A DNA stretch of 51,940 nucleotides, taken from the NCBI GenBank assembly GCA_002366835.1, contig DFBZ01000026.1, positions 1 to 51,940 of the forward strand, read 5' to 3'. Every line of letters begins with the position of its first letter. Position 1 is the first letter of the stretch. Positions 33,961 to 43,200 of this stretch are shown in pieces. The position numbers were made by a program, and so were the translations under genes. The notes beneath the pieces were generated by a model that did no database searches, was not told where the DNA came from, and was given only the letters and a program-made list of their open reading frames with translations. The DNA is from Gammaproteobacteria bacterium UBA3067 (GTDB lineage: Bacteria; Pseudomonadota; Gammaproteobacteria; Pseudomonadales; UBA3067).

Positions 33961-34197
33961 ATGTCTAAAGTTTGTCAGGTGACGGGAAAGCGCCCAGTGA
34001 CGGGGAATAATGTTTCGCACGCGAAAAACAGAACTCGTCGTCGCTTTGAGCCAAACCTTCAGCACCACCGTTTTTGGGTTGCGAGCGAGAATCGTTTTGT
34101 AAGGCTAAGAATTTCTACAAAAGGAATGCGAATTATCGATAAGCTGGGCATTGATAAAGTGCTGGCCGATATGCGCTCCAAAGGTGCGAAAGTATAA
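33961..34197 (+). CDS. rpmB: 50S ribosomal protein L28
   Basis: Basic large-subunit protein. The 78-residue product begins MSKVCQVTGKRPVTGNNVSHAKN and has the typical RRRFEPNL and RLRISTKGMRIIDKLGI segments. It carries a single cysteine, not the zinc-binding pairs of the C+ type. Start ATG after GGAGA. It is followed by rpmG, the usual pair, from one promoter. Confidence 0.98.
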   Translation: MSKVCQVTGKRPVTGNNVSHAKNRTRRRFEPNLQHHRFWVASENRFVRLRISTKGMRIIDKLGIDKVLADMRSKGAKV

Positions 34198-34204
34198 GCG
34201 CCGG

Positions 34205-34230
34205 AATAGGCTTTAATCATAAAGCCTATT
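34205..34230 (+). promoter_or_regulatory. Perfect stem-loop between rpmB and rpmG
   Basis: AATAGGCTTTA (34205-34215), loop ATCA, TAAAGCCTATT (34220-34230): an 11-bp perfect stem 8 bases after the rpmB stop. It is not followed by a T-run. It may be an RNase processing or stability element setting the L28:L33 ratio. Confidence 0.65.
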
Positions 34231-34271
34231 AAGTTTTCAGAATTAAAGTGAAGAATTAGGGTGAAATTGTC

Positions 34272-34427
34272 ATGAGAGATAAAATCAGACTGGTATCCTC
34301 TGCGGGAACTGGGCACTTCTATACAACAACTAAAAACAAGCGCACCATGCCGGAAAAAATGGAAATCAAAAAGTTTGATCCGGTCATTCGAAAGCATGTT
34401 GCTTATAAAGAAGCCAAAATCAAATAA
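34272..34427 (+). CDS. rpmG: 50S ribosomal protein L33
   Basis: A 51-residue large-subunit protein: MRDKIRLVSSAGTGHFYTTT at the start and RTMPEKMEIKKFDPVIRKHV in the middle, typical L33. It has no CxxC pairs, so it is the zinc-independent C- form. Start ATG 34272, weak AGGGTGA upstream. Second gene of rpmB-rpmG, ended by a terminator. Confidence 0.97.
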   Translation: MRDKIRLVSSAGTGHFYTTTKNKRTMPEKMEIKKFDPVIRKHVAYKEAKIK

Positions 34428-34430
34428 AAA

Positions 34431-34456
34431 AACCCCGCTTTTAGCGGGTTTTTTTT
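34431..34456 (+). terminator. Terminator of rpmB-rpmG
   Basis: A GC-rich stem (CCCCGCT / AGCGGG, one bulged C) with a short T loop, followed by eight T residues, starting 4 bases past the rpmG stop. Confidence 0.9.
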
Positions 34457-34516
34457 ATTTCGCTTATTGTATGCTAACGCCGTTAAATGGATAGAACAGG
34501 CGAATAAATACTTATC

Positions 34517-35422
34517 ATGAGTGAGCTCAGCCCCTCAACGGTCATTTTCTTTGCTGATATAGCTGGTAGTACCCGCCTTTATGACCGTCTTGGCGATAGC
34601 CAGGCGCACCGATGCATTGTCACCACTATCGAATCTTTAAGAGGACTTGTGCGGCAGTTTGATGGCGTTGTCATCGAAGTGGTGGGCGACCAAGTCATGG
34701 CCTACTTTAATGATGCTGAGAAAGCGGCTCAGGCAGCCAGTGCCACCCAGCGGCACTTTGAAAATAACAATATTCTGGAACAGCGCATACAAATCCGCAT
34801 CGGTTTTCATTATGGCCCAGTATTATGGGATGGGCAGCACCCCTTTGGTGATACGATCAATGTGGCGTCTAGAATGGTGGGTTTGGCGGGTGGCAGGCAG
34901 ATAGTAACCACGGCTATTACTGCTGAACGCTTTACTCGGGGGACACGGTCTCGCGCTCGCCCCTTTGGTCAGGCGAATGTTAAGGGCAAAGCTCACCCTT
35001 TCAACACACTAAAAATTGAGTGGGATGACAGCGACTCCACATCTCTCTTTTTTCACTCTGATAAAACCACCCCCCTGGTTAAAAAAAATCTGCTGACCCT
35101 GGAATACAAAAATAAAGCGATTCAGCTCGATGAGCAGCAGACATTTTTTATTATTGGCCGTGGCAGTAGTTGTGATTTAGTGGTGCTTTCCGGAGCCGCT
35201 TCCCGTAGTCATGCTCGAATTGAGTGTCGACAGGGGCACTTTATCTATTTCGACCAGAGTAGTAACGGCAGCTTTGTGATGACCACGGGTCGACGAGCAA
35301 ATGACGGCATGAATTTGCTCGTTCATCATCGAGAGTGGGTTTTTTCCGGCACCGGCTGGCTGGGTTTAGGTTTGCCCGTAAAAGAAAGCGGCGAAGAAGC
35401 CATCCGCTTTTCAGTTTCCTGA
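34517..35422 (+). CDS. Class III nucleotide cyclase fused to an FHA domain
   Basis: A 301-residue soluble protein. The N-terminal cyclase domain (about 5-175) keeps the metal-binding aspartates Asp14 (FADIAGST) and Asp58 (VVGDQVMAYF), and the transition-state residues Asn115 and Arg119 (GDTINVASRM). At the base-recognition positions it has Glu54, where adenylyl cyclases have Lys, and His108, where Asp or Cys is usual; Glu is typical of guanylyl cyclases. The C-terminal FHA domain (about 195-285) has the phosphothreonine-binding IIGRGSS, SRSHARIE and SSNGSFV motifs. Alone between rpmG and the convergent HyuA-type gene; partner unknown. Product (cGMP or cAMP) is an inference. Confidence 0.88.
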   Translation: MSELSPSTVIFFADIAGSTRLYDRLGDSQAHRCIVTTIESLRGLVRQFDGVVIEVVGDQVMAYFNDAEKAAQAASATQRHFENNNILEQRIQIRIGFHYGPVLWDGQHPFGDTINVASRMVGLAGGRQIVTTAITAERFTRGTRSRARPFGQANVKGKAHPFNTLKIEWDDSDSTSLFFHSDKTTPLVKKNLLTLEYKNKAIQLDEQQTFFIIGRGSSCDLVVLSGAASRSHARIECRQGHFIYFDQSSNGSFVMTTGRRANDGMNLLVHHREWVFSGTGWLGLGLPVKESGEEAIRFSVS

Positions 35423-35441
35423 TTTATTCTCGGCTTCTAGC

Positions 35442-37451
35442 TTAAGTTTTATGAAACAATAGATTCCCGTATACGTCCACTTCGGCCGTCCATCCTGGCT
35501 CTAGCCAAGTGGTGGAAACTTGCTCGCAAATGAGCGCTGGTCCTGAAATCCTCTGTGGGTGCTTTAGCTGTTTTCTTCGGTACACAGCCGTTGCCATTGG
35601 GCCTTCTGAAGTCAGAAGACTGCGACTGGTGTGGGGCTGTGGTGTAAGGGAGGATGGTTTTCGATTAGGTGTGTCGTCAAACCTGCTAAGTTGAAGGTTG
35701 CTTTCCGGTCCCCGCGTTGCGACACACAGGTCTACCAGTTCGACAGGGCTATCCAGTTTATGCCCGTAACGAAGCTGGTGGGCTTCGGTGAAAGCCTCGG
35801 TGGTGGCGTGAATAGAGCCTTGCCAGCTTATGTTTAAGCTGTGCGCCTGCCCTTGATAACGAAGGTTGAGGGATGTCTCTCTCGACAGGTCATGTTCGGC
35901 GAGGCCTTCTTCCTGCATCGCGAGGCGGCCCTCTTCGGCTAGCTGACCAAACCTGTTGAGCAGTGTTGCCTCATCAAACGAACTAAATAGTCCGCTGTGG
36001 GTTTGAGTGAGCTGTCTTTCTGCGCGCGCGGCCACCAGCCCCAGCGCAGAGAATACGCCGCCTTGCACAGGAACGATGGCCTCTTTGATTTCCAGACTGT
36101 CCGCCAAAGCGCAGATGTGCAGTCCGCCCGCTCCACCAAAACAGCAGAGTTTGAAATTGCCAAGGTTATAACCTTTACCCACGGATATTTTTCGTAGCGC
36201 TCTGGACATGTGCTCATTGACAATATCGAGAATTCCTTGCGCAGTTTCTTCCAGGCTTAGGCCGAGGGGTATGGCGAGTGCCTCCACTGCCTGCTTTGCT
36301 GCTTTGATATCGAGCTGCATTTCTCCGCCTAAGAAGAAGTCCGCCTGGAGGCGACCCAGTACGGCATTCGCGTCACTTACCGTTGCGACACCACTTCCCC
36401 TGCCATAACAGGCTGGGCCAGGGTTAGCGCCTGCAGATCGAGGCCCCACCTGCAGGATGCCGCCTTCATCAATATAGGCGATTGACCCGCCGCCAGCGCC
36501 TATGGTGTGCATGGCAACAGAGGGTATGGAGATGGGTAACTGGTTGATGTGTGTTTCATCGCTGAGTGGCACCTTTTCGTTCAGCAATGCCACATCGGTG
36601 GAGGTGCCGCCCATATCAAAGGTCACCAGTCGGGGAGATTGGGCCAGTTTGCCGATTTTATCCGCTGCTACTAAGCCCCCTGCGGGGCCGGAAAGTAGGA
36701 GGCGCACACTGTTGCTCCCGGCCTGTCGAGCATTCATCGTCCCCCCGCTGGATTGCATAATAGCGAGGGGGGAGGGGGCCAGGGAGGCTTCCAGGCGAGT
36801 CAGGTAATTGATCATCAGAGGGCTGAGTCGTGCATTCAGCCAGGTCGCGATTCCGCGCTCGTACTCTTTGTACTGGGGAAGCACCTCCGAGGAGCAAACG
36901 ATCAAAGGTTGCCAGGATAAAGACCTCTGAAGTTCTTGTTTTATCTGCTGCTCATGGCTGGGGTTAATAAATGAAAAAACGTGATTAATGGCAATGGCAT
37001 CGGGTTTTAGCTTTTCCAGGAAGGCGACGAGCGCATGCATATCTTCATCTGTGATGCGCTCAATAATTTCCCCTTGGGAATTGATACGCCCGCCTACCTC
37101 TAAGCAGTATTCATGCTCAAGAGGCAGGGGCTTATCAGAAGGCTGTAGATTATAAAGCTCCCGGCGGGTTTGCCTGCCAATATGGAGAATGTCTTTAAAG
37201 CCCCGGTTGGCTACATAAGCAGTGCGTGCCCCCTGGCCTTCCAACGCGGCGTTGGTGGCGACTGTGGTACCATGAACGATACGCACTGCGCCCTTTTCCA
37301 CCGCTTGTTTAAGCCCCATTTCCTTTACTCCTTTTAGGATGGCTTGCTCAGGGGCTGAGGGTGTGGAGAGCACTTTATGAATGCGCAACTGTTCGCCATC
37401 AAAGAGTACAAAATCAGTAAAAGTGCCGCCGGTGTCAATGCCAAGAATCAT
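35442..37451 (-). CDS. HyuA-type hydantoinase/5-oxoprolinase subunit A
   Basis: ATP-dependent cyclic amide hydrolase of the N-methylhydantoinase A/oxoprolinase family. The product (669 residues from ATG 37451; a TTG two codons earlier is possible) begins with the ATP-binding ILGIDTGGTFTDFVLF and carries RIVHGTTVATNA, LLSGPAGGLVAADKIG, FDMGGTSTDVAL and AGANPGPACYGRGSG. The usual partner HyuB (hydantoinase B) is absent on both sides: downstream is the convergent cyclase gene, upstream the divergent mutM. The substrate is unknown. As an orphan it may pair with a HyuB elsewhere. Confidence 0.88.
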   Translation of the reverse strand: MILGIDTGGTFTDFVLFDGEQLRIHKVLSTPSAPEQAILKGVKEMGLKQAVEKGAVRIVHGTTVATNAALEGQGARTAYVANRGFKDILHIGRQTRRELYNLQPSDKPLPLEHEYCLEVGGRINSQGEIIERITDEDMHALVAFLEKLKPDAIAINHVFSFINPSHEQQIKQELQRSLSWQPLIVCSSEVLPQYKEYERGIATWLNARLSPLMINYLTRLEASLAPSPLAIMQSSGGTMNARQAGSNSVRLLLSGPAGGLVAADKIGKLAQSPRLVTFDMGGTSTDVALLNEKVPLSDETHINQLPISIPSVAMHTIGAGGGSIAYIDEGGILQVGPRSAGANPGPACYGRGSGVATVSDANAVLGRLQADFFLGGEMQLDIKAAKQAVEALAIPLGLSLEETAQGILDIVNEHMSRALRKISVGKGYNLGNFKLCCFGGAGGLHICALADSLEIKEAIVPVQGGVFSALGLVAARAERQLTQTHSGLFSSFDEATLLNRFGQLAEEGRLAMQEEGLAEHDLSRETSLNLRYQGQAHSLNISWQGSIHATTEAFTEAHQLRYGHKLDSPVELVDLCVATRGPESNLQLSRFDDTPNRKPSSLTPQPHTSRSLLTSEGPMATAVYRRKQLKHPQRISGPALICEQVSTTWLEPGWTAEVDVYGNLLFHKT

Positions 37452-37540
37452 GGTCAAGAGTGAGGTTTTCCGTTTGAATCAAAGTCTGCCTTTTCGGTCA
37501 GAGGTGAAATTGTTAGAGGGTGGTTTACTGGAGGTTTATT

Positions 37541-38356
37541 ATGCCTGAACTGCCAGAAGTAGAAACCTCTCGCCGAGGCCTAGAACCTCATATTACAGGC
37601 CAGAAAATCTCTACGGCGCTTGTAAGAGAGTCGCGCTTACGTTGGCCAATTCCTGCTGAGCTGCCAGCTTATCTTCAGGGCGGCATAGTACGGAGTATCA
37701 CCCGGCGCGGTAAATACCTGCTTTTCAAACTTGATGAAGGTACCTTGCTGATGCATCTGGGGATGTCGGGTAATGTCAGGGTAGTGCCGAAAGACTGCCC
37801 GGCGACAAAACATGACCATATGGATGTGGTGCTGGCTAGCGGCAATATGCTTCGATTTAATGATCCGCGTCGTTTTGGTGCGGTTTTATGGGTGCAGGGT
37901 GATCCATTTCAGCATGCTTTGCTCAAACATCTTGGCCCTGAGCCTCTCACCGATGAATTCTGCGGGGAATACCTGCATCAGCGTGCGCGTTCCAAAAAAG
38001 TGGCCGCCAAGACCTACTTAATGGATAGCAAAGTGGTAGTGGGTGTGGGGAATATTTATGCCAACGAAGCCCTCTTTCGCGCGGGAGTCAGGCCAACAAG
38101 GTCAGCAGGGCGAATCAGCCTGCCGCGTTACGAGGCGCTCGCGCAAACGGTGAAAGAGGTGTTGGGGGAAGCAATTGCGCAGGGCGGCACCACGCTAAAG
38201 GATTTTCTTGGCAGCGATGGCAAGCCCGGTTATTTTAAGCAGTCTTTGCAGGTATATGGCCGGGCGGGAGAGCCGTGTTTTGTTTGTGGCAAGGTTTTGA
38301 CGGAAATCCGCCAGGCTCAGCGTTCAACGGTTTTTTGTGGACAATGTCAAAAATAA
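37541..38356 (+). CDS. mutM: Formamidopyrimidine-DNA glycosylase MutM
   Basis: Removes 8-oxoguanine and formamidopyrimidines and cleaves the abasic site. I take ATG 37541 (MPELPEVETSRRGL), where the catalytic Pro follows the Met, not the longer frame; 271 residues. Catalytic Pro2 and Glu3, Lys58 in RRGKYLLFKL, the LLMHLGMSG strand and the C-terminal zinc finger CFVCGK...CGQCQK are intact. Start preceded by GGAGGT. Divergent from the HyuA-type gene. Confidence 0.97.
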   Translation: MPELPEVETSRRGLEPHITGQKISTALVRESRLRWPIPAELPAYLQGGIVRSITRRGKYLLFKLDEGTLLMHLGMSGNVRVVPKDCPATKHDHMDVVLASGNMLRFNDPRRFGAVLWVQGDPFQHALLKHLGPEPLTDEFCGEYLHQRARSKKVAAKTYLMDSKVVVGVGNIYANEALFRAGVRPTRSAGRISLPRYEALAQTVKEVLGEAIAQGGTTLKDFLGSDGKPGYFKQSLQVYGRAGEPCFVCGKVLTEIRQAQRSTVFCGQCQK

Positions 38357-38477
38357 GCGCTAATAATTCTAGATGGAATAAATTTTTCCCTCATCGCTTT
38401 CGTAAAGCAGCCAAGTTTGGAATTAGGGTCTAGAATTAACTTATCTGTTACTTGAACAATCGTCCAGGAGCTTTCAA

Positions 38478-38792
38478 ATGCCCAGTTTAAAAAAGAAATT
38501 AGCCGCTTATCTTGTATCCCTTTCTTTGGTGGTTTTTTCTGTTGTCCCTTCCGTTTCTTACGCAACATCGGTGGAAGAGCGGCCAACGGCGGCCAATATG
38601 GTGAGTGATGCGGTGACGCGGCCTTTCCTGTTGGTGGGAACGGTTTTAGGCACGGTGCTTTATGTGGGAACGCTGCCTATTTCACTATTGGGCGGTAATG
38701 CTGGTGAAGCTGGGCAGAAGCTGGTGGTGGAGCCTTTTAAAATGACCTTCTTGCGCTGCTTGGGTTGTACCACGCGCAATATGGGTAACTAG
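38478..38792 (+). CDS. Small exported/membrane protein of unknown function
   Basis: A 104-residue protein. A signal peptide (LKKKLAAYLVSLSLVVFSVVPSVSYA) is followed by one further hydrophobic stretch (about 49-74, TRPFLLVGTVLGTVLYVGT) and a short tail with AGQKLVVEPFKMTF and the conserved LRCLGCTT, two cysteines three residues apart. Similar small proteins are annotated in Pseudomonas and Marinobacter with no proven role. Start ATG after AGGAGC. Confidence 0.7.
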   Translation: MPSLKKKLAAYLVSLSLVVFSVVPSVSYATSVEERPTAANMVSDAVTRPFLLVGTVLGTVLYVGTLPISLLGGNAGEAGQKLVVEPFKMTFLRCLGCTTRNMGN

Positions 38793-38823
38793 CCGAACCG
38801 GCCCACTGTGATTCGGCAGAATG

Positions 38824-39306
38824 CTATTTCTTAAAGCGTTCTAATAGTGCTTCATTAACCAGTGGGGGCACAAACTTGCTGACATCACCGTCCAGTGATG
38901 CGATTTCTTTGACCAGACTGGAAGAAATATAAGACAAGTGGTCAGCCGGCGTCAGAAACACCGACTCCACCTCTGGAGCCAATTGTCTATTCATATTGGC
39001 CAGCTGAAATTCGTATTCAAAATCCGATACGGCGCGAATCCCCCGTAAGATCACATTCGCCTGCTTTTCTGCTGCAAAGTGGGCAAGCAGTTTATCAAAA
39101 CCACAGACTTCAATGTTGTCAAGATGCCCAAGTACTTGATTGGCTAAGTCAACCCGCTGATCCAGAGTGAAAGCGGGGTTCTTGCGAGTGCTGGCGGCAA
39201 TCGCAACGATAACTTCATCAAAAACCTTTGAGGCCCTTTCCACCAGGTCGAGGTGACCATTGGTCATTGGGTCAAAGGTGCCTGGGTAGAGGATGCGGCT
39301 TGCCAT
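38824..39306 (-). CDS. coaD: Phosphopantetheine adenylyltransferase
   Basis: Fourth step of coenzyme A synthesis: transfers AMP from ATP to 4'-phosphopantetheine. The 160-residue hexameric enzyme has YPGTFDPMTNGHLDLV (the nucleotidyltransferase TxGH motif) and ISSSLVKEIASLDGDVSKFV, the family's ISSS/TxVR-type motif. Standard length. Downstream of rsmD, the usual pair. Confidence 0.96.
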   Translation of the reverse strand: MASRILYPGTFDPMTNGHLDLVERASKVFDEVIVAIAASTRKNPAFTLDQRVDLANQVLGHLDNIEVCGFDKLLAHFAAEKQANVILRGIRAVSDFEYEFQLANMNRQLAPEVESVFLTPADHLSYISSSLVKEIASLDGDVSKFVPPLVNEALLERFKK

Positions 39307-39409
39307 AGAATTTTCCGATAACTGCTAAGGAATGGTTTGCGTGGATAGTAACGGATAAACGGGGGCTGACTCAATTGTGGCGCTAAGGAATATGGGTTGT
39401 TTATCCGTT

Positions 39410-40030
39410 TTAGCTTTCGCCCCGCTCAAAAAGATAATAAAAAACTTGTCCCGCTTTTTTATGTCGATGAAGCGACCACTCTGGTGGCGTAATGCTGTCT
39501 GGCAGTGCGCTGCCGGATTCTACATAAATGAGGGCGTTCTTCTTTAAGTATCCGCTTGCCTCAAGTTGGGGCAATAAATCGGGCAGAAGCTCGTTTGCAA
39601 AAGGGGGGTCTAGGAAAACCACATCGTAGCCGCTTTGATCAATCTGCTGATCAAGCCATATTTCAGCTCTCGTGTTGATAGTATGGCAATGATTTGTTTG
39701 CAGGGTTTGAGCGGCCATTGTTAGCTGTTTGGCAGCAATGGAAGAGGCTTCAATTTGAGTGGCTTCTGTCGCGCCCCGTGATAAAGCTTCGAAACTTAAA
39801 GCACCGCTGCCGGCAAATAAATCCAACACCCTGGCGCCGGTGATGGAAGGAGCAAGCCAGTTAAACAGGGTTTCCCTTACCCGGTCTGAAGTAGGGCGCA
39901 AGCCATCCACTTCTGTGAATGCAATTTTCCGCCCTCGCCATTTCCCACCAATAATTCTTAAGCAAGAAGGGTGTGAGTTATGGTCATGTTTCTCTTTGGA
40001 TGCGCGCTTGCGAGGGGTATGCTTGGACAA
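39410..40030 (-). CDS. rsmD: 16S rRNA (guanine-966 N2)-methyltransferase RsmD
   Basis: Methylates G966 of 16S rRNA. The product has RIIGGKWRGRKI, RPTSDRVRETLFNWL, the SAM motif VLDLFAGSGALSFEALSRGA (20-residue block) and the catalytic FLDPPFA (D/NPPF). The start is TTG 40030 with no clear ribosome binding site; it adds a short basic leader of about 20 residues, common in this family. 206 residues. Followed by coaD. Confidence 0.93.
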   Translation of the reverse strand: MSKHTPRKRASKEKHDHNSHPSCLRIIGGKWRGRKIAFTEVDGLRPTSDRVRETLFNWLAPSITGARVLDLFAGSGALSFEALSRGATEATQIEASSIAAKQLTMAAQTLQTNHCHTINTRAEIWLDQQIDQSGYDVVFLDPPFANELLPDLLPQLEASGYLKKNALIYVESGSALPDSITPPEWSLHRHKKAGQVFYYLFERGES

Positions 40031-40242
40031 GGTTAATGCCTGAATAGTGTAGTCGCGTTTTTTGCATTTTAGCTAACATGACCCACAATGACAGCCTTGA
40101 CTAGTGCCAGTTGGGCTGATTTTAGAAAAATAAAAATGATTATGTGAAAAAGTGCAGTTCCGACTACGTTGCGTAGTTGGGTAAGCAATAAGGATGCACC
40201 AGAGTCGGCTATTACTTTTAAGCTAAATTGGCCTTAAGAGTT

Positions 40243-43200
40243 ATGTTGACTTCCAAGGACGGTGGAATGCGCAGCGGGCAGTTCAAAAACAAATCAATAA
40301 CAACTTGGCTATCGCGCCAGATTTTCCGATATTGCCACAGATTGACTTCCCAGTGGCATCGGGTGGTGATGCGTGGACTATCTGTGCTTTGGCTTATTCT
40401 GTTGCCGCAACTCATTAGTGCCGACAGTGCCCTGCCACTTCCCTTGAGCGAGATAGAGTCCCAGTGGATAAAAATCATCCCGTGATCAAGGTGGGCGCAG
40501 ATCAAAACTGGCCTCCTTTTGATTATGAGGATGAGTAGGGGTTGCACCAGGGAATCTCTTCAGATTATTTGGCTTTGCTCAGTGAAATGCTCGGCATCAG
40601 GTTTAGCGTTACCTCAGATAAATGGGATAACGTAATAAGCGGTGTTAAAAGTGGCAGCCTGGATATATTAGCGTGTGCATCCAATACGGAGGGTCGTCGC
40701 GAATACGTGCTATTTACCGACCCTTACATAGAAATTGATACGGCTATTGTTGTTCGTAAGGATCAACAGGAAAAGGTCGTGGGTTTGGATAGCCTGGAGG
40801 GTAAAACCATTGCCGTCCCCAAAGGAGCCTATATCTATGAAATGCTGGCAGGCAAATTCCCCAATATTCATTTAAACATTGTGAAGTCGAATGAAGAAGC
40901 ACTAAAAGCCTTATCTATCGGAGAGGCGGATGCCTATGTGGGTAATTTGGCAGTGGCGAGCCATTTTATTGAAATTAATTTACTGACCAATCTGCAAATC
41001 GTTAGTCGATTGGAGAACGAGCAGGCAATTCTCGGGATTGCGGTGCGTAAAGATTGGCCAGTCTTGCACTCTATACTGCAGAAAGCTTTAGGCGCTATTA
41101 GCGCTGAGCAGCATAAAGATATTCGTCGCCGCTGGATTCACCTCCCTCAAAGTGAAAAAATGGATCAAGCCCCGCAGGTCGGATTTACCGAAAATGAACA
41201 GCAATGGTTACAACAGATTGGCAAGATACGGCTAGGTGTTGATCCGGCTTGGCCTCCTATCGAATATTTTGACAAAAATAAGAATTATAAAGGTATCGCA
41301 GCGGACTACGTTTCCATGGTCTCAAAAAATTTGGGCATTGAGATGCTTGCTAATCCGCAGTTGTCTTGGGATGAGGCGGTTGAAAGGGCGAAATTAGGTG
41401 AAGTGGATGTATTTCCAGCAATAGCCAGAACGGCCCAGCGCGATGCTTATTTATTATTTACGGAGCCCTATTTGCATTTCCCGTCGCTGATTTATATGCG
41501 AGATGACGCGGTCTTAATCACCGGCCTCAAGGATTTAACGAACAAGACTATAGCAGTAGAAAAAAATTACTCTAATCATGAAATATTAGAAAAAATCACC
41601 CAGATATTAACGATTCTTGAAAAAGCTATTGGTGCCATACCCGTAACAGAAAGAAAAAAATAAGTAATACCTGGTTTTCCATTCGGTATGAGCACGGTAT
41701 TGACTATGCGCTTATTTGGAAAATTGCGATTGCAGCAATTATTTTTTATATCATCGGTTTTGCGTGGTTTTGGTATATTCGACGCCAAAGGAAAGCGCTT
41801 AAAATAAGCGAGGAACGTTTTCAGTTAGCAATGCAGGCGGCACAAGAAGGTCTATGGGATTGGAATATCCTTAACGGTAGCGTTTATTACAGCCCTGGTT
41901 ATTGGGCAATGTTAGGGTATGAACCAGGTGAGAAAAAAGAAAGTCATGCACCTTGGGTTTCACTGCTGCACCCTGATGACAAAACATCCGCTTTGGCCTT
42001 CGTCGACCGGGCAATCAATCAGTGTGAAAAACATTACGAGCACGAGTTCAGGTTGAGGCATAAACAAGGTCATTATATATGACGTATTATCCACTGGCTC
42101 TATATGTGCTCAAAGTTCTGATGGTAAAGCGATTCGATCCGTCGGCACCCAGGTGGATATTACTGAACGTAAGAAAAATGAACTCCTGCTAAAGGAGGCA
42201 AAGTTGGAGGCAGAAGAAGCCAGTCGATTTAAGAGTGATTTTTTGGCAAATATGAGTCACGACATACGCACCCCGATGAATGCGATAGTGGGCTTGGGGC
42301 ATTTGGCATTACAAACCAAACTGGATGAAAAGCAGCGCGACTATCTTCTGAAAATAAATAGTGCCAGCGACACCCTGCTGATGCTCGTGAATGACATTCT
42401 TGACTTTTCGAAGATAGAAGCCGGAAAGCTGCCTATAGAGAAAATTCCATTTAAGCTGGATGATGTATTAGAAAATATCTCAAATTTATTTCAATCAAAG
42501 CTGCACGAAAAAAATATTGAATTAATTTTTAAAGTAGATAAGGGCGTCCCCCCGATGCTTGTGGGAGATGCCTTAAGGCTCGAGCAAGTATTGACCAATC
42601 TGGTCAGTAATGCATTTAAGTTCACCCAGGTCGGTGAAGTTGTAATAAGTATAAAAATGCTGGCCTTAGATGAGAGTAAGGTGAGTCTGGCATTTTCTGT
42701 CAGGGATACGGGTATCGGAATCGAAGCAAAACAACAAGAAAAGTTGTTTGAATCTTTCTATCAAGTAAAAAGTTCTATTTCTCGGCACTTTATCCCGACT
42801 TGAGTGGGCGAAGCGTATTAGTGGTGGATGATAATGCAACAACGCGAAGTGTATTGCAGGATATGCTGCTTTCCTTATCGTTTGTGGTCGATGTGGCGGG
42901 AACTATAGCCGAGGCCGAGAATATATTGTCTAGCAAAGGGAGTGATTACGATCTAGTACTTGTTGATTGCTCCATGCCCGACATGGATGGGGTTCTTATA
43001 GCAAAACTAAAGGATGGCAGTTGGCATGGTGGGCAATTTAAAGTCATTATTATGGCTACCGAGAAAGAAAAAAGAGACTCCTTGAGTACGCCAAGACCGA
43101 TAGCGAAGAACTTGGTTCTGATTAAGCCCATCAATCCTTCTTCATTATTTGACGCCATCGTTTCGGCGATGCATGAGGAAGGAGCTCAGCGTGTTACTGA

